Source: Woeseiaceae bacterium (GTDB lineage: Bacteria; Pseudomonadota; Gammaproteobacteria; Steroidobacterales; Woeseiaceae). Taken from it: a stretch of 46,084 nt of DNA. Positions 1 to 8,324 of this stretch are shown piece by piece. The translations under genes and the position numbers were made by a program. Where the stretch lies: assembly GCA_030065985.1 (NCBI GenBank), contig JASJCM010000021.1, positions 1 through 46,084 of the forward strand, read 5' to 3'. The notes beneath the pieces are model-generated. The model searched no databases. It had not been told where the DNA came from and saw nothing but the letters and a program-made list of their open reading frames with translations. Every line of letters begins with the position of its first letter. The stretch's first letter is position 1.

Positions 1-1694
1 TGGAAGAAATGGAAGAAGAAAATGAAGCCGGTCGCCAGCAGCGCCTCGTCACTGTGAATAACGTGCGCCGCATTTAGCGTCCAGCCCGGCAGGAACTGGG
101 TGAAGAACCCCGGGAACCACAGGAACAGACCGGACAGACCGATAATTGCGACGCCCCAGAAAACTGCGAGGTAGTCGAATTTCTCGAAGTACGTCCAGCG
201 ATCACCTTTCGGCCGCTCGCCGAGGTAGAGGAAGTACTTGAGGTTGCCCACAAAGTCCTGCAGATCCTTGGGCTGCGGCGTCATCGAGTTCGGCCCCCAG
301 AACATGCCTTTCTCGCCCTTGATGAAGGCGCGAATGAAGACATCCAGCACGTGCACGATCATGTAGCCGAAGGTGCCGATCGCCGCAACGCGGTGCAGGA
401 AGCGTGTCGAGTCGATGCCACCAAGAACATCAACCAGTGTCTGGGCCCATGGTGCACCGCTGAACTTGAGCGGCAATCCGGTCAGCGCCAGAAGCATGAA
501 GGTCGTGATAATAACGACGTGCATGCGCATGTTCTTCCGACGGAAGCGCTGGATGTACTGGCCGCTGCCGCCATTACGTTCTTCGTCGAACTCACCACGC
601 TTGAGGCCAACCAGTCCGCGCTGCAGCCAAAGCAGGTCATGAACACCGAAGAACACGAACACGCCGATAAGCAGGCTGGTCATGAAGACCCACACGATAT
701 AAACCGCGAAGTTGTCATCCGGATCCGTCGGATCGCTGTGCGGCATGAACGTCGCGAACGCCGGCGTGATGTCGTCATGGCAATTGGCGCAGGTTTCGAG
801 CCGATTGTCCGCATGCACGCTTGAAAGCGGGTTTTCCGCCGGCAGATTCTTGTGTGGCGTATGGCAGTCCGCGCACGTGGCGCCGCCCTCGAGTCCGAGA
901 TGCACGGCTTTGCCGTGGAAGCTGTCACGGAAGCTCGTCAGGTAGTCCTCGTGACAACCGCCGCAATTTTGTGCGCTCGCATGCCGCGCGTCATAGGTCG
1001 ACGGATCGATAATCTCGTGCGATGCGTGACAGTCGACGCAAACCGGCCCCTCCTGGTCCTCCTGCCAGGCGAGACCGTGCGCACTCAGGTTTTTCCAGTC
1101 CTCGAATAACAACTGGTGGCACTCGCCGCACATCTCGGGCGAGTTCTGGTGTGCCGTGGGGGCCCGACCCTTGTCGACCTCCATGATGCGGTGATCGCCA
1201 TGGCAGTCGCTGCAGCTGGGCGCATCGACGAGACCTGACAACAAAAGCGCCTTGCCGTGTTCTCCGGCCAGGTAGCCGTCGATCAGTTCGGGCGGATCAT
1301 CGTGGCAGGCACCACAGTTCTGAATCTGGTTGACCGGCGAAACGGCCGAGGCAAGTTCTTCGATCAGGTGGATGTCATGCGGCGCGCCGTGGCAGTCGTT
1401 GCATCCCGCCTCTCCCTTGTGCGCGCTTCGGCCAACCGTGCGCTGGATGCCCCCGTGGCATTCGCCGCAGCTATCGTCATCGGTGAGCGGCTCAAGATCG
1501 GCATCTTCGTGCTCGATCGTCACGTTGGTGTGGCATTCCTGGCAGGTAACATCGGGATGCGCTGTGGATGTGTACGAGACGTCCTCGTGACATTCCGCGC
1601 AATCGATGTCCTGTGCAGACGCGGTTAGCGCGCACAGGGCCCAGAAAACCGATGCCACGACGAGGTGGCGGGAGAAGCGGGCAGGCCTAATCAT
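1..1694 (-). CDS. Multiheme cytochrome c fused to b-type membrane cytochrome (CbcL-like), C-terminus cut by window edge
   Basis: Reading leftwards from an ATG at 1694 the frame stays open to the window edge (about 564 residues, no stop). A signal peptide (Arg-rich start, hydrophobic stretch, ASA-QD cleavage) precedes 11 CXXCH heme motifs, the first at Cys32 and the last at Cys302. Then come at least four hydrophobic membrane segments (about 325-350, 385-405, 425-450, 505-525) with His residues such as those in HRVAA, HVLD and HVIH, as expected for a b561/FdnI-type diheme domain. The layout matches CbcL of Geobacter, an inner-membrane quinol:cytochrome c oxidoreductase, although that has nine c hemes. 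The ribosome site AAAGGA lies about 7 bases before the ATG. It is the last gene in view of the operon diheme cytochrome - NTF2-like - this gene, divergent from mtrCAB. Inferred role: electron exchange between quinones and the periplasmic carriers feeding MtrA. Confidence 0.85.
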   Translation of the reverse strand, partial: MIRPARFSRHLVVASVFWALCALTASAQDIDCAECHEDVSYTSTAHPDVTCQECHTNVTIEHEDADLEPLTDDDSCGECHGGIQRTVGRSAHKGEAGCNDCHGAPHDIHLIEELASAVSPVNQIQNCGACHDDPPELIDGYLAGEHGKALLLSGLVDAPSCSDCHGDHRIMEVDKGRAPTAHQNSPEMCGECHQLLFEDWKNLSAHGLAWQEDQEGPVCVDCHASHEIIDPSTYDARHASAQNCGGCHEDYLTSFRDSFHGKAVHLGLEGGATCADCHTPHKNLPAENPLSSVHADNRLETCANCHDDITPAFATFMPHSDPTDPDDNFAVYIVWVFMTSLLIGVFVFFGVHDLLWLQRGLVGLKRGEFDEERNGGSGQYIQRFRRKNMRMHVVIITTFMLLALTGLPLKFSGAPWAQTLVDVLGGIDSTRFLHRVAAIGTFGYMIVHVLDVFIRAFIKGEKGMFWGPNSMTPQPKDLQDFVGNLKYFLYLGERPKGDRWTYFEKFDYLAVFWGVAIIGLSGLFLWFPGFFTQFLPGWTLNAAHVIHSDEALLATGFIFFFHFF

Positions 1695-1704
1695 ATGCGG
1701 GATT

Positions 1705-1735
1705 CCTTTGGTCTGCGTTACTAGTAAGCCAAAGG
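1705..1735 (-). promoter_or_regulatory. Inverted repeat overlapping the ribosome site of the CbcL-like gene
   Basis: CCTTTGG (1705-1711) and CCAAAGG (1729-1735) are a perfect 7-bp inverted repeat. The loop contains the perfect 10-bp palindrome TTACTAGTAA (1718-1727). On the minus strand the arm at 1711-1705 holds the AAAGG of the ribosome site for the gene starting at 1694. A hairpin in the mRNA would therefore hide the ribosome site; alternatively the palindrome is a protein-binding site. Confidence 0.45.
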
Positions 1736-1781
1736 GTGCCCAATCGCTATCAGGGATTTCCGCTAGCCCGGTTTCGGACGG

Positions 1782-2156
1782 CTATTCCGCGTACAAGGGC
1801 CCGATATCCATATAGATTTTGTAGTGCGCGATGAGTTCGCCCGAGTACTCGAAAACATCGGTAAACGGCAGCGTAACGGTCGAGCCATCGTGGCGCTCGT
1901 AAGTCACTTCGCCCTCGCACACCTGGGTGCCGCTGTCCCATAGGGTCTTGTGGACGACATGTGACAGCGCGGCTATTGTGCCGAAGAACCCGTCGACAGC
2001 CGCTGCAATCGCCTCACGCCCCTCTGCCGGTGGCGCAGCGCCAAAACGAAACACCGCGTCGTCCGTCAGTGCTGCGACGAACGATGCGGTGTCTTTTCTG
2101 TCGATGGCAGCGAATAGCGCGGTCGTATCGGGACCGGTCGCTACCGTTGAACTCAC
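1782..2156 (-). CDS. NTF2-like / SnoaL-type fold protein
   Basis: A 124-residue protein with the cone-shaped NTF2/SnoaL pattern: an N-terminal helix pair (FAAIDRKDTASFVAAL), the phrase DDAVFRFG, a helix around GREAIAAAVDGFF, then beta strands ending in YKIYMDIGPLY. Members are ligand-binding proteins, isomerases or polyketide cyclases, and sequence alone does not tell which. There is no signal peptide, so it should be cytoplasmic. The start is GTG at 2156, sharing GTGA with the stop codon of the upstream diheme cytochrome gene, which implies translational coupling. Its place between two electron-transfer cytochromes is unexpected; a role in their biogenesis or regulation is only a guess. Confidence 0.75.
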   Translation of the reverse strand: MSSTVATGPDTTALFAAIDRKDTASFVAALTDDAVFRFGAAPPAEGREAIAAAVDGFFGTIAALSHVVHKTLWDSGTQVCEGEVTYERHDGSTVTLPFTDVFEYSGELIAHYKIYMDIGPLYAE

Positions 2157-2761
2157 TGCTGGCTGCCGTAGTAGTGGATCAGCGCTTCAACGTCGTCGGC
2201 CGACAGCGCGTCCATTTTTTCTTTCATCTTCTTCGGCTGTTCGCGCGAACCATCGGCATACTGCTCGAAGGTGGTGCGCAGGTAGCCCATTTGCTGGCCA
2301 CCGAGCATGCCGGCTTCGTCATCCGGGTTCATACCGGCATCTGAATGGCAGCGATCGCATTGCTTGTTGTGGACGGCTTCACCGGCTGCAGCCAGGCCGG
2401 CATCGAATTCCTGCTTCGCCGGCACGTACGGCAGTTCGGCGTACGCCGCTGCAAGCGCGTCGATATCGTCTTCGCTGAGCTCAGCCGCGATGGCGCACAT
2501 GTTGGTCGCTGCGCGACTTGTGTCGCCTTGGCGGTATTCTGAGTCCGCGCAGGGGCGCGCCTCGTCCATATACATGTAGAGGGCATCCACGTGCACCATC
2601 TCCGAAAGACCGGCAATCGTCGGCATGTCCGTCCATTGGCTGACACCATTGTCGCCATGGCAACTGTTGCAGTCCTCCATCAGCGCGTCGAGATCCGCGG
2701 CAGCGAGCGCCGGCAGACCGAGCGTAACTATCGAAAAAACAAAGAGAATGTGTCGTTTCAT
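2153..2761 (-). CDS. Diheme c-type cytochrome (c4-like)
   Basis: 202 residues from ATG at 2761, preceded by a strong AGGAGG ribosome site; an in-frame ATG at 2818 would add 19 residues ahead of an evident signal peptide and is rejected. The signal peptide ends near ALAAA-D. Two class-I cytochrome domains follow: CNSCH at 31-35 and CDRCH at 135-139, with Met-containing stretches that could give the sixth ligands. The layout resembles cytochrome c4, a periplasmic or membrane-associated electron shuttle. Domain 1 has two extra Cys residues (ARPCADS and NMCA) that could form a disulfide. A paralogue with the same features lies at 20201-20788. It heads the operon with the NTF2-like and CbcL-like genes and is divergent from mtrC, so it is a natural carrier between the membrane quinol enzyme and MtrA. 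Confidence 0.9.
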   Translation of the reverse strand: MKRHILFVFSIVTLGLPALAAADLDALMEDCNSCHGDNGVSQWTDMPTIAGLSEMVHVDALYMYMDEARPCADSEYRQGDTSRAATNMCAIAAELSEDDIDALAAAYAELPYVPAKQEFDAGLAAAGEAVHNKQCDRCHSDAGMNPDDEAGMLGGQQMGYLRTTFEQYADGSREQPKKMKEKMDALSADDVEALIHYYGSQQ

Positions 2762-2775
2762 GGCAAGCTCCTCCT

Positions 2776-2790
2776 GCCCTCCGAGAGGGC
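2776..2790 (-). promoter_or_regulatory. Small hairpin just upstream of the diheme cytochrome ribosome site
   Basis: GCCCTC (2776-2781) and GAGGGC (2785-2790) form a 6-bp stem with a 3-base loop in the leader of the minus-strand cytochrome gene, directly ahead of its AGGAGG. It could affect mRNA stability or translation. There is no T-tract, so it is not a terminator. Confidence 0.3.
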
Positions 2791-2902
2791 CCACTCGTAT
2801 TCTACATATCCCGACCATGGAGTCTGCATGCGATTACCCGCGGCGCCATAGGTAATTGTCGCGATACGCAAAACACACTGAATTGCCTACAAAACACATT
2901 AA

Positions 2903-2937
2903 GAACTACCGTTCCTGACGCGCAGCTGAACGGTTCC
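2903..2937. promoter_or_regulatory. Paired GAAC/GTTC inverted repeats between the two cytochrome operons
   Basis: The divergent region holds GAAC-TACC-GTTC (2903-2914) and GAAC-G-GTTC (2928-2936). The longer arms ACCGTTC (2908-2914) and GAACGGT (2928-2934) are also inverted repeats of each other. Repeated half-sites 40-70 bases upstream of mtrC suit an operator. I could not fix convincing -35/-10 hexamers nearby, and the regulator is unknown. Confidence 0.35.
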
Positions 2938-2974
2938 AACAAATCAGGCACCAGCGACCTCCAAGGGGATGACC

Positions 2975-5233
2975 ATGACACGTTCATTTGGCCGGACCAC
3001 CCGAATTGCAGGATTGATGCTCGCGAGCGCATTGTTGTTCGCATGCGATGGCTCGACCGGACCGGCGGGACCGGCAGGTCCGTCGGGAACCGCTGGTCCG
3101 CCCGGACCTCCAGGGCCTCCTGGAACACCGGGAACGGGCACGGCGGTTGCTTACGACACTGCTGACAAGATCAACGTCGTTGTCCAGAGCGTTGACATTC
3201 CTGCCGGCGGCGGTGCCCCGACCGTGACGCTGCAGCTGACGAACGACCTCGGCTTTGGCCTCAGGGACTTGCCCGCGAATACGGTTGGCTTTGTGCTGGC
3301 GCAGCTTTCTCCGCCGCCTACCGCCGGCGCATCGAGCGAGTGGCAGGCCTACAACACGAACAGTCGCACGACCCCGCCGAATGTTCAGGCTGGCTACGAA
3401 TCGGCAACGACCGGTGCGTTCACGGACAACGGTGACGGCACCTATACCTACACGTTTGCCCAGGCCTTGACAGATTATCCCGCCGGTCCCGTTTACGACG
3501 CCACGAAGACCCACCGCCTGGGTCTCGAGATTCGCACGAATCGAGTGCTACCCGAGAACATCCCGGCGAACAACGCCCCGTATGACTTCGTGCCGGCTGG
3601 CGGCGCGCCGACGTTCACGCGCCTGATCGCGAATAACGCAGCCTGCAACGCCTGCCACGACAATCTGTCGTTCCACGGCGAAGCTCGCTTCGACGTCGAA
3701 TACTGCGTGACCTGCCACAACCCGTATTCGATCGACCCCGATACCGCCAGTGAACCCTGGGGCGGCACAGTCGATATGACCGAAATGATTCACAAGATCC
3801 ATTTCGGTGAAAACCTCACGAACGGTTATCGAGTCGTCGGCTACGGTGGGCGACCCCATGACTATTCGGATTTCAAGTTCAGCCAGGACGTCCGCAATTG
3901 CACGACCTGTCACCAGGACTCCGATCCGACGGTGCCTCAGGCCAGCAACTGGCAGGACGTACCCAACAAGCGCGCCTGCGGCGCCTGCCACGACGACATT
4001 GACTTCGATGCTGGCGACCACGTCGGCGGAATCAATGATGACTCCACGTGCGTCCAGTGCCATGGCCCGACGTCGACAATTGACGGCGGCGTGTGGCGGG
4101 TTGCCGAGGTTCACCGGCAGGCGGACCGCGAGGCCAGCGAACTGTTCCAGTACAACGTTGAGTCCATCGCCGATACCGGTATCGGCGGTTTCCCGGTTGT
4201 CGAATTCTCGGTCACGAACCCGCAGACCGGCACGCCATATGACATCCTGAACGATCCGGAATGGACGACGTGCGCGGGCGGTGCCAGCAGGCTGCAGGTC
4301 AGCATTGCCTGGGATACGGCCGACTATCACAACAACGGCACACAGGCGAACCCGGGACAGCCGGTTGGCATGAGCGCCCTCGCCTGCTTCGGCGCACCGG
4401 GTGCAACACCGGTGCCGGGTAGCACAGGCGTATTCAGCCTGACCTCACCCGTGGCCGTACCCGCAAATGCAGGCGGCTCGCTCGCCGTGACGATTGACGG
4501 TCATCCGGCCGTGGTTATCGACGGCGCTACGACGCGCGTGGCGGTGACGAACGCCATCGCTTATGCGGCAATCACCGATGCAACCGCATCACCGCGCCGC
4601 AACGCCGTCGCGATCGACAAGTGCAACGACTGCCATAGCCAGCTCGCCATGCACGGCAACAACCGGACCGACAGCATCGAGGTCTGCGTGGCCTGCCACG
4701 CGCCGAACGCGACCGACATCAACCGTCGCGCCGGCCAGTGCGCCACCGAACTCGGTACCGATGACGTGACGGTGGACATGAAGGTTATGATCCATGCCCT
4801 GCACGCGTTCGACTACACCAAGGAGGCGTATGAAGCCTGCGGTTTCAGTCCGCTGCCGAACGATGGACGTCCGCACACGTTTGACTTCGTCTATCCGGGC
4901 CGGCTCAACAACTGCGAAGGTTGCCACGTCGAAGACGGCTTCTACCCGGTCGATCCGTCCGCGGTACTCGCCACGACGGTCGATGCCAACACGGTCGGTG
5001 ACGTGACCGATGATGTCGCAGTCTCGCCGAACACGGCAGTCTGCTCGTCCTGCCACATCAGCGATCTGGCCAGGAATCACATGATCCAGAATGGCGGCGA
5101 CTTCGCAGCTGGCAAGGACGTGAACAGCACGACCGTGTCGTCGGGGTCGGAGACCTGCCAGCTCTGCCATGGTCCGGGCGGCTCGGCCGACACGGGCGAT
5201 GTGCATGGCGTTGGCGACTTCCTGTTCAACTAG
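2975..5233 (+). CDS. mtrC: OmcA/MtrC-family decaheme outer-membrane lipoprotein cytochrome
   Basis: 752 residues. An ATG at 2969 touches the ribosome site AAGGGG (2963-2968); the ATG at 2975, six bases after it, is the likely start. A lipoprotein signal ends LLFA-Cys24. Nine Gly-X-Y triplets (about residues 29-55, rich in Pro) make a collagen-like stalk. Ten CXXCH motifs fall in two clusters of five, about 224-363 and 550-732, separated by beta-type domains. This is the four-domain plan of MtrC/OmcA/MtrF, the cell-surface terminal reductases of Shewanella. The middle domain has Cys residues (TTCAGG and LACFG) that could make a disulfide. It is first in mtrC-mtrA-mtrB with 9 bases before mtrA. 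Inferred role: electron exchange with extracellular minerals, electrodes, partners or soluble acceptors; direction cannot be read from sequence. Confidence 0.95.
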   Translation: MTRSFGRTTRIAGLMLASALLFACDGSTGPAGPAGPSGTAGPPGPPGPPGTPGTGTAVAYDTADKINVVVQSVDIPAGGGAPTVTLQLTNDLGFGLRDLPANTVGFVLAQLSPPPTAGASSEWQAYNTNSRTTPPNVQAGYESATTGAFTDNGDGTYTYTFAQALTDYPAGPVYDATKTHRLGLEIRTNRVLPENIPANNAPYDFVPAGGAPTFTRLIANNAACNACHDNLSFHGEARFDVEYCVTCHNPYSIDPDTASEPWGGTVDMTEMIHKIHFGENLTNGYRVVGYGGRPHDYSDFKFSQDVRNCTTCHQDSDPTVPQASNWQDVPNKRACGACHDDIDFDAGDHVGGINDDSTCVQCHGPTSTIDGGVWRVAEVHRQADREASELFQYNVESIADTGIGGFPVVEFSVTNPQTGTPYDILNDPEWTTCAGGASRLQVSIAWDTADYHNNGTQANPGQPVGMSALACFGAPGATPVPGSTGVFSLTSPVAVPANAGGSLAVTIDGHPAVVIDGATTRVAVTNAIAYAAITDATASPRRNAVAIDKCNDCHSQLAMHGNNRTDSIEVCVACHAPNATDINRRAGQCATELGTDDVTVDMKVMIHALHAFDYTKEAYEACGFSPLPNDGRPHTFDFVYPGRLNNCEGCHVEDGFYPVDPSAVLATTVDANTVGDVTDDVAVSPNTAVCSSCHISDLARNHMIQNGGDFAAGKDVNSTTVSSGSETCQLCHGPGGSADTGDVHGVGDFLFN

Positions 5234-5242
5234 GGCGGGAAG

Positions 5243-6175
5243 ATGCTGAGCACAAAGACGGCAAGACGCATCGCGGCACTGGCGATGGCCACGCTGGCCA
5301 TCGCCTGGGCCGGCACCTCCGCGGCTGAGGAAAACTACAGCCGCAAGGGTGCCGACACCTGCTTCCAGTGCCATGACGACCAGGCCACGCTCGCGGTATT
5401 CCGCAGCAAGCACGCGAATCCGAGCGACCCCGATTCGCCGTTCGGGCACGGCCAGCTGCAGTGCGAGTCGTGTCACGGTCCTGGCGGCGATCACGCCAGG
5501 CGCGTGCGTCGTGGCCAGGAGCGCCCGGCAATCACGGCGTTTGCCGCAGATTCGGTCGCTTCGATCGCGGAGCAGAACGCGTTTTGCGTCGAATGCCACC
5601 AGGCCGACACGGGTGCCGCCTGGCACGGCAGCACCCACGACATCAACACGGTGAGCTGCGCCGGCTGCCATTCCTCGCACGCCGAGCGCGACCCGGTGTT
5701 GGCAACATCGACACAGGCCGAGGTCTGCTTTGACTGCCACCAGCAGCAGCGCACGCAGTCGATGAAGCCGTTCTCGCACCCGGTGCGTCAGGGCAAGATG
5801 GACTGCACGAGCTGTCACAGCCCGCACGGCAATTCGGCTGACACGCTGCTCGCGCGCACTGACGCTAACCGCACGTGTTATGAATGCCATGCCGAAGTGC
5901 GTGGTCCGTATCTGTGGGAACACGCACCCGTCGCTGAGGATTGCGGCAATTGCCACAACCCGCATGGCTCGAATCAGCCGGGCATGCTGAGCATGCGCGC
6001 GCCGATGCTATGTCAGAGCTGTCATTCCCAGGCAGGCCATCCGAGCGTCCCGCAGGACGCGCGGGGTTTGCCGAGTAACCTGCCCTCGTCATTGCTATTG
6101 GGGCAGTCCTGCATGAACTGTCACGAGCAGGTGCACGGGTCGAACCACCCGTCCGGCTCGAAACTGATGCGATAG
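5243..6175 (+). CDS. mtrA: MtrA/DmsE-family periplasmic decaheme cytochrome
   Basis: 310 residues with a signal peptide (n-region TKTARR, hydrophobic core, cleavage near SAA-EE) and exactly ten CXXCH motifs from Cys40 to Cys290, spaced fairly evenly with paired His residues such as CTSCHSPHG and CGNCHNPHG. This is the MtrA/PioA/DmsE pattern: a rod-like decaheme that inserts into the MtrB barrel and wires the periplasm to the outer surface. Length is close to the usual 320-330 residues. It starts 9 bases after mtrC (GGCGGGAAG before the ATG) and ends 10 bases before mtrB, so the three are one transcription unit. Confidence 0.95.
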   Translation: MLSTKTARRIAALAMATLAIAWAGTSAAEENYSRKGADTCFQCHDDQATLAVFRSKHANPSDPDSPFGHGQLQCESCHGPGGDHARRVRRGQERPAITAFAADSVASIAEQNAFCVECHQADTGAAWHGSTHDINTVSCAGCHSSHAERDPVLATSTQAEVCFDCHQQQRTQSMKPFSHPVRQGKMDCTSCHSPHGNSADTLLARTDANRTCYECHAEVRGPYLWEHAPVAEDCGNCHNPHGSNQPGMLSMRAPMLCQSCHSQAGHPSVPQDARGLPSNLPSSLLLGQSCMNCHEQVHGSNHPSGSKLMR

Positions 6176-6185
6176 GAGCGAAGCG

Positions 6186-8297
6186 ATGATGCACAAGACC
6201 ATCACACCCCGTCGCACCCTGATCGCACTCGCACTGGTGCCGGCACTTGGTGCCGCGGAAGTGGACACGAGCGACTGGGCCTGCGAGTCCTGCCCGTTCG
6301 ATGACGGCTATCGCGCCAACGTCGACGTCGGCGCGATTGCGATCGACGATGACCAGGCGCGATTCGGCAACTACACGGGTTTCGACGAAAAAGGCACGTA
6401 CGCCAATGTAAACGGCCACGGCCGCTACAACGGCGATGGCTATCGCGTCGACTATGTCATCGAAGACCTGGGCCTCGACTCTCGCGCGTTCGACATGTCG
6501 ATCGGAAGCGAAGGGTTGTTCGAGTTTCGAGTGGGTTATCGCGACCTGCCTTATCGCCGCTTCGATACGACGAGGAGCGTCTTTGACGCGTCAACCGGCA
6601 ATGTGCTGAGCCTGCCGTCGGGTTGGGTTGCGGCGGGCACGACCGATCAGATGACACAACTGTCGTCGTCGCAACAGACGACGCCGATTGGCACCGACCG
6701 GCAGATCTTGGACGTCGGTGTCGACTGGAATGCAAGCGACGCATTCACGCTGTTCGCGGAGTTCCGGCGCCAGAAGCGCGACGGCATCGACATCGCTAGC
6801 GGTACGTCGTTTGCGCAATCGGCGTTCCTGCCGCGCTGGATCGACTTCGAGACGGACCGCATCGATGCAGGTGTGCGTTATACGACTGAGAACACGAGCC
6901 TGACGCTTGGCTACTACGGTTCATTCTTCACCAACAAGAATGCGAGCCTTTTCTGGGAGACGCCGTTCGCGGCATCGCCGGCCACAAGTAGGCTGCAGAT
7001 GGCGCGCGAACCCGGTAACGATTTCTCGCAGGTGTCGCTGTCAGGCACATACCTGGTTGACCAATGGGATACCGTGCTCGCGTTCTCGGCGGCGACCGGC
7101 CGCGGCGAACAGAACGAGGCGCTGCTGCCATACACGATTAATCCTGACATCGTAACAACAGCACTACCGACGACGGCACTCGACGCGCAGGTCGACACGA
7201 TTGATTACGCGTTTACGGTAACGTCCCGACCGCTCGACAAGGTACGGGTCAAGTTCGCGTACCGTTACGACGAGCGGGACAACAAGACGCCCGTCTATGA
7301 CTGGAACCGCGTCATTGTTGACCTGCTGAGCTCAGGCGATGTCGAGCAAAACACCCCCTACAGCTATGACCGCGGTCATATGACGCTGAGTGGCGAATAC
7401 ATGTTCTCGCGCGAGCTGCGGGTCTCCGCAGGTTATGAGCGCCGCGAAGTCAATCGCGACAACCAGGAAGTCGCGGAGCAGATTACGGATACCGGCTGGG
7501 GACAACTGCGATGGAAACCCGCCGCGTGGCTCGACCTGCGCGCCAAGGGCGGCGCGTCCCGTCGCGGTGTGGAGCGGTACGACGAGACAGTGGCGGTGAG
7601 CTTCGGCCAGAATCCGCTGCTGCGAAAGTACAACCTCGCATACCGGTATCGTGAGTTCGGTGAAGTTGTTGCAACGATAACGCCAGCCGAATCGCCCCTG
7701 TCGTTTGCGGCCAGCGCGCTGTTTGCTGACGACGATTACAAGGATTCGCTCGTCGGCATGAACGGCAGCGAGGAGTTCCGTGCGACCTTCGATGCAAGCT
7801 GGGCGGTGTCGGAAAGCGCGGCCGTTTACTTCGTATGGGGGCGCGATGCCATCGATGCACACCAGACAGGGGCCGAGAATTTCGGTTTCTGGGACTGGAG
7901 CGCGTTCCACGAAGACACCTTCGATCACGTTGGCGCCGGGATGAGCTGGCGACCCGATGACGGCAAGCTCGGCTTCAGCCTGAGCTACGACCGTGGCACC
8001 GGCGAGACGAAAATCATGCTCGATAGCCTCAGCGGCGGTCGCAGCGACCTGCCGACGCTCGAGTCGACGCTCGATGCGGCGCGGGCCGAGGCCAGCTACG
8101 CGTTCTCGGATCGGCTCGATGCCACATTTGAGCTTCGCTACGAGCGCTTTGACCTCAAGGACTTCGCGCTCGTCTCGCAAACTACCCTGCCCGGCATCCT
8201 GACGCTCGGTGCAGAGCCCTATGACTACGACGTCGTCGCATTCGGTATCGGCATTCGTTACCGCTTCGGGACAGAGAAAATTACGCTGGTCGAATAA
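6186..8297 (+). CDS. mtrB: MtrB/PioB-family outer-membrane beta-barrel
   Basis: 703 residues, ribosome site GGAG upstream of a double ATG. A signal peptide is followed directly by the CXXC pair Cys33-Cys36 (ACESC), a hallmark of the N-terminus of proteobacterial MtrB and not a heme site. The rest is alternating hydrophobic/polar beta strands with aromatic girdles (for example LTLGYYGSFF, RVKFAYRYD, FGIGIRYRFG), expected of a barrel of about 26 strands. In the family it is the sheath that holds MtrA and docks MtrC. Last gene of mtrCAB, followed by a strong terminator at 8325-8355. The chain ends a few residues past the last strand (TEKITLVE) instead of on an aromatic residue. Confidence 0.93.
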   Translation: MMHKTITPRRTLIALALVPALGAAEVDTSDWACESCPFDDGYRANVDVGAIAIDDDQARFGNYTGFDEKGTYANVNGHGRYNGDGYRVDYVIEDLGLDSRAFDMSIGSEGLFEFRVGYRDLPYRRFDTTRSVFDASTGNVLSLPSGWVAAGTTDQMTQLSSSQQTTPIGTDRQILDVGVDWNASDAFTLFAEFRRQKRDGIDIASGTSFAQSAFLPRWIDFETDRIDAGVRYTTENTSLTLGYYGSFFTNKNASLFWETPFAASPATSRLQMAREPGNDFSQVSLSGTYLVDQWDTVLAFSAATGRGEQNEALLPYTINPDIVTTALPTTALDAQVDTIDYAFTVTSRPLDKVRVKFAYRYDERDNKTPVYDWNRVIVDLLSSGDVEQNTPYSYDRGHMTLSGEYMFSRELRVSAGYERREVNRDNQEVAEQITDTGWGQLRWKPAAWLDLRAKGGASRRGVERYDETVAVSFGQNPLLRKYNLAYRYREFGEVVATITPAESPLSFAASALFADDDYKDSLVGMNGSEEFRATFDASWAVSESAAVYFVWGRDAIDAHQTGAENFGFWDWSAFHEDTFDHVGAGMSWRPDDGKLGFSLSYDRGTGETKIMLDSLSGGRSDLPTLESTLDAARAEASYAFSDRLDATFELRYERFDLKDFALVSQTTLPGILTLGAEPYDYDVVAFGIGIRYRFGTEKITLVE

Positions 8298-8324
8298 ACG
8301 ACCCCCCGTTCGGCCAGTTGTGAC

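Noticed and set aside
4589..5965. Open 458-codon frame on the minus strand across mtrC and mtrA
   Set aside because: It is the antisense shadow of heme-rich, high-GC genes; its product is Arg/Val/Ala-rich without any recognisable domain, and it crosses an operon junction.
6282..6293. CXXC in MtrB as a heme site
   Set aside because: No His follows the second Cys; CXXC near the N-terminus is a known MtrB feature and not a heme c motif.
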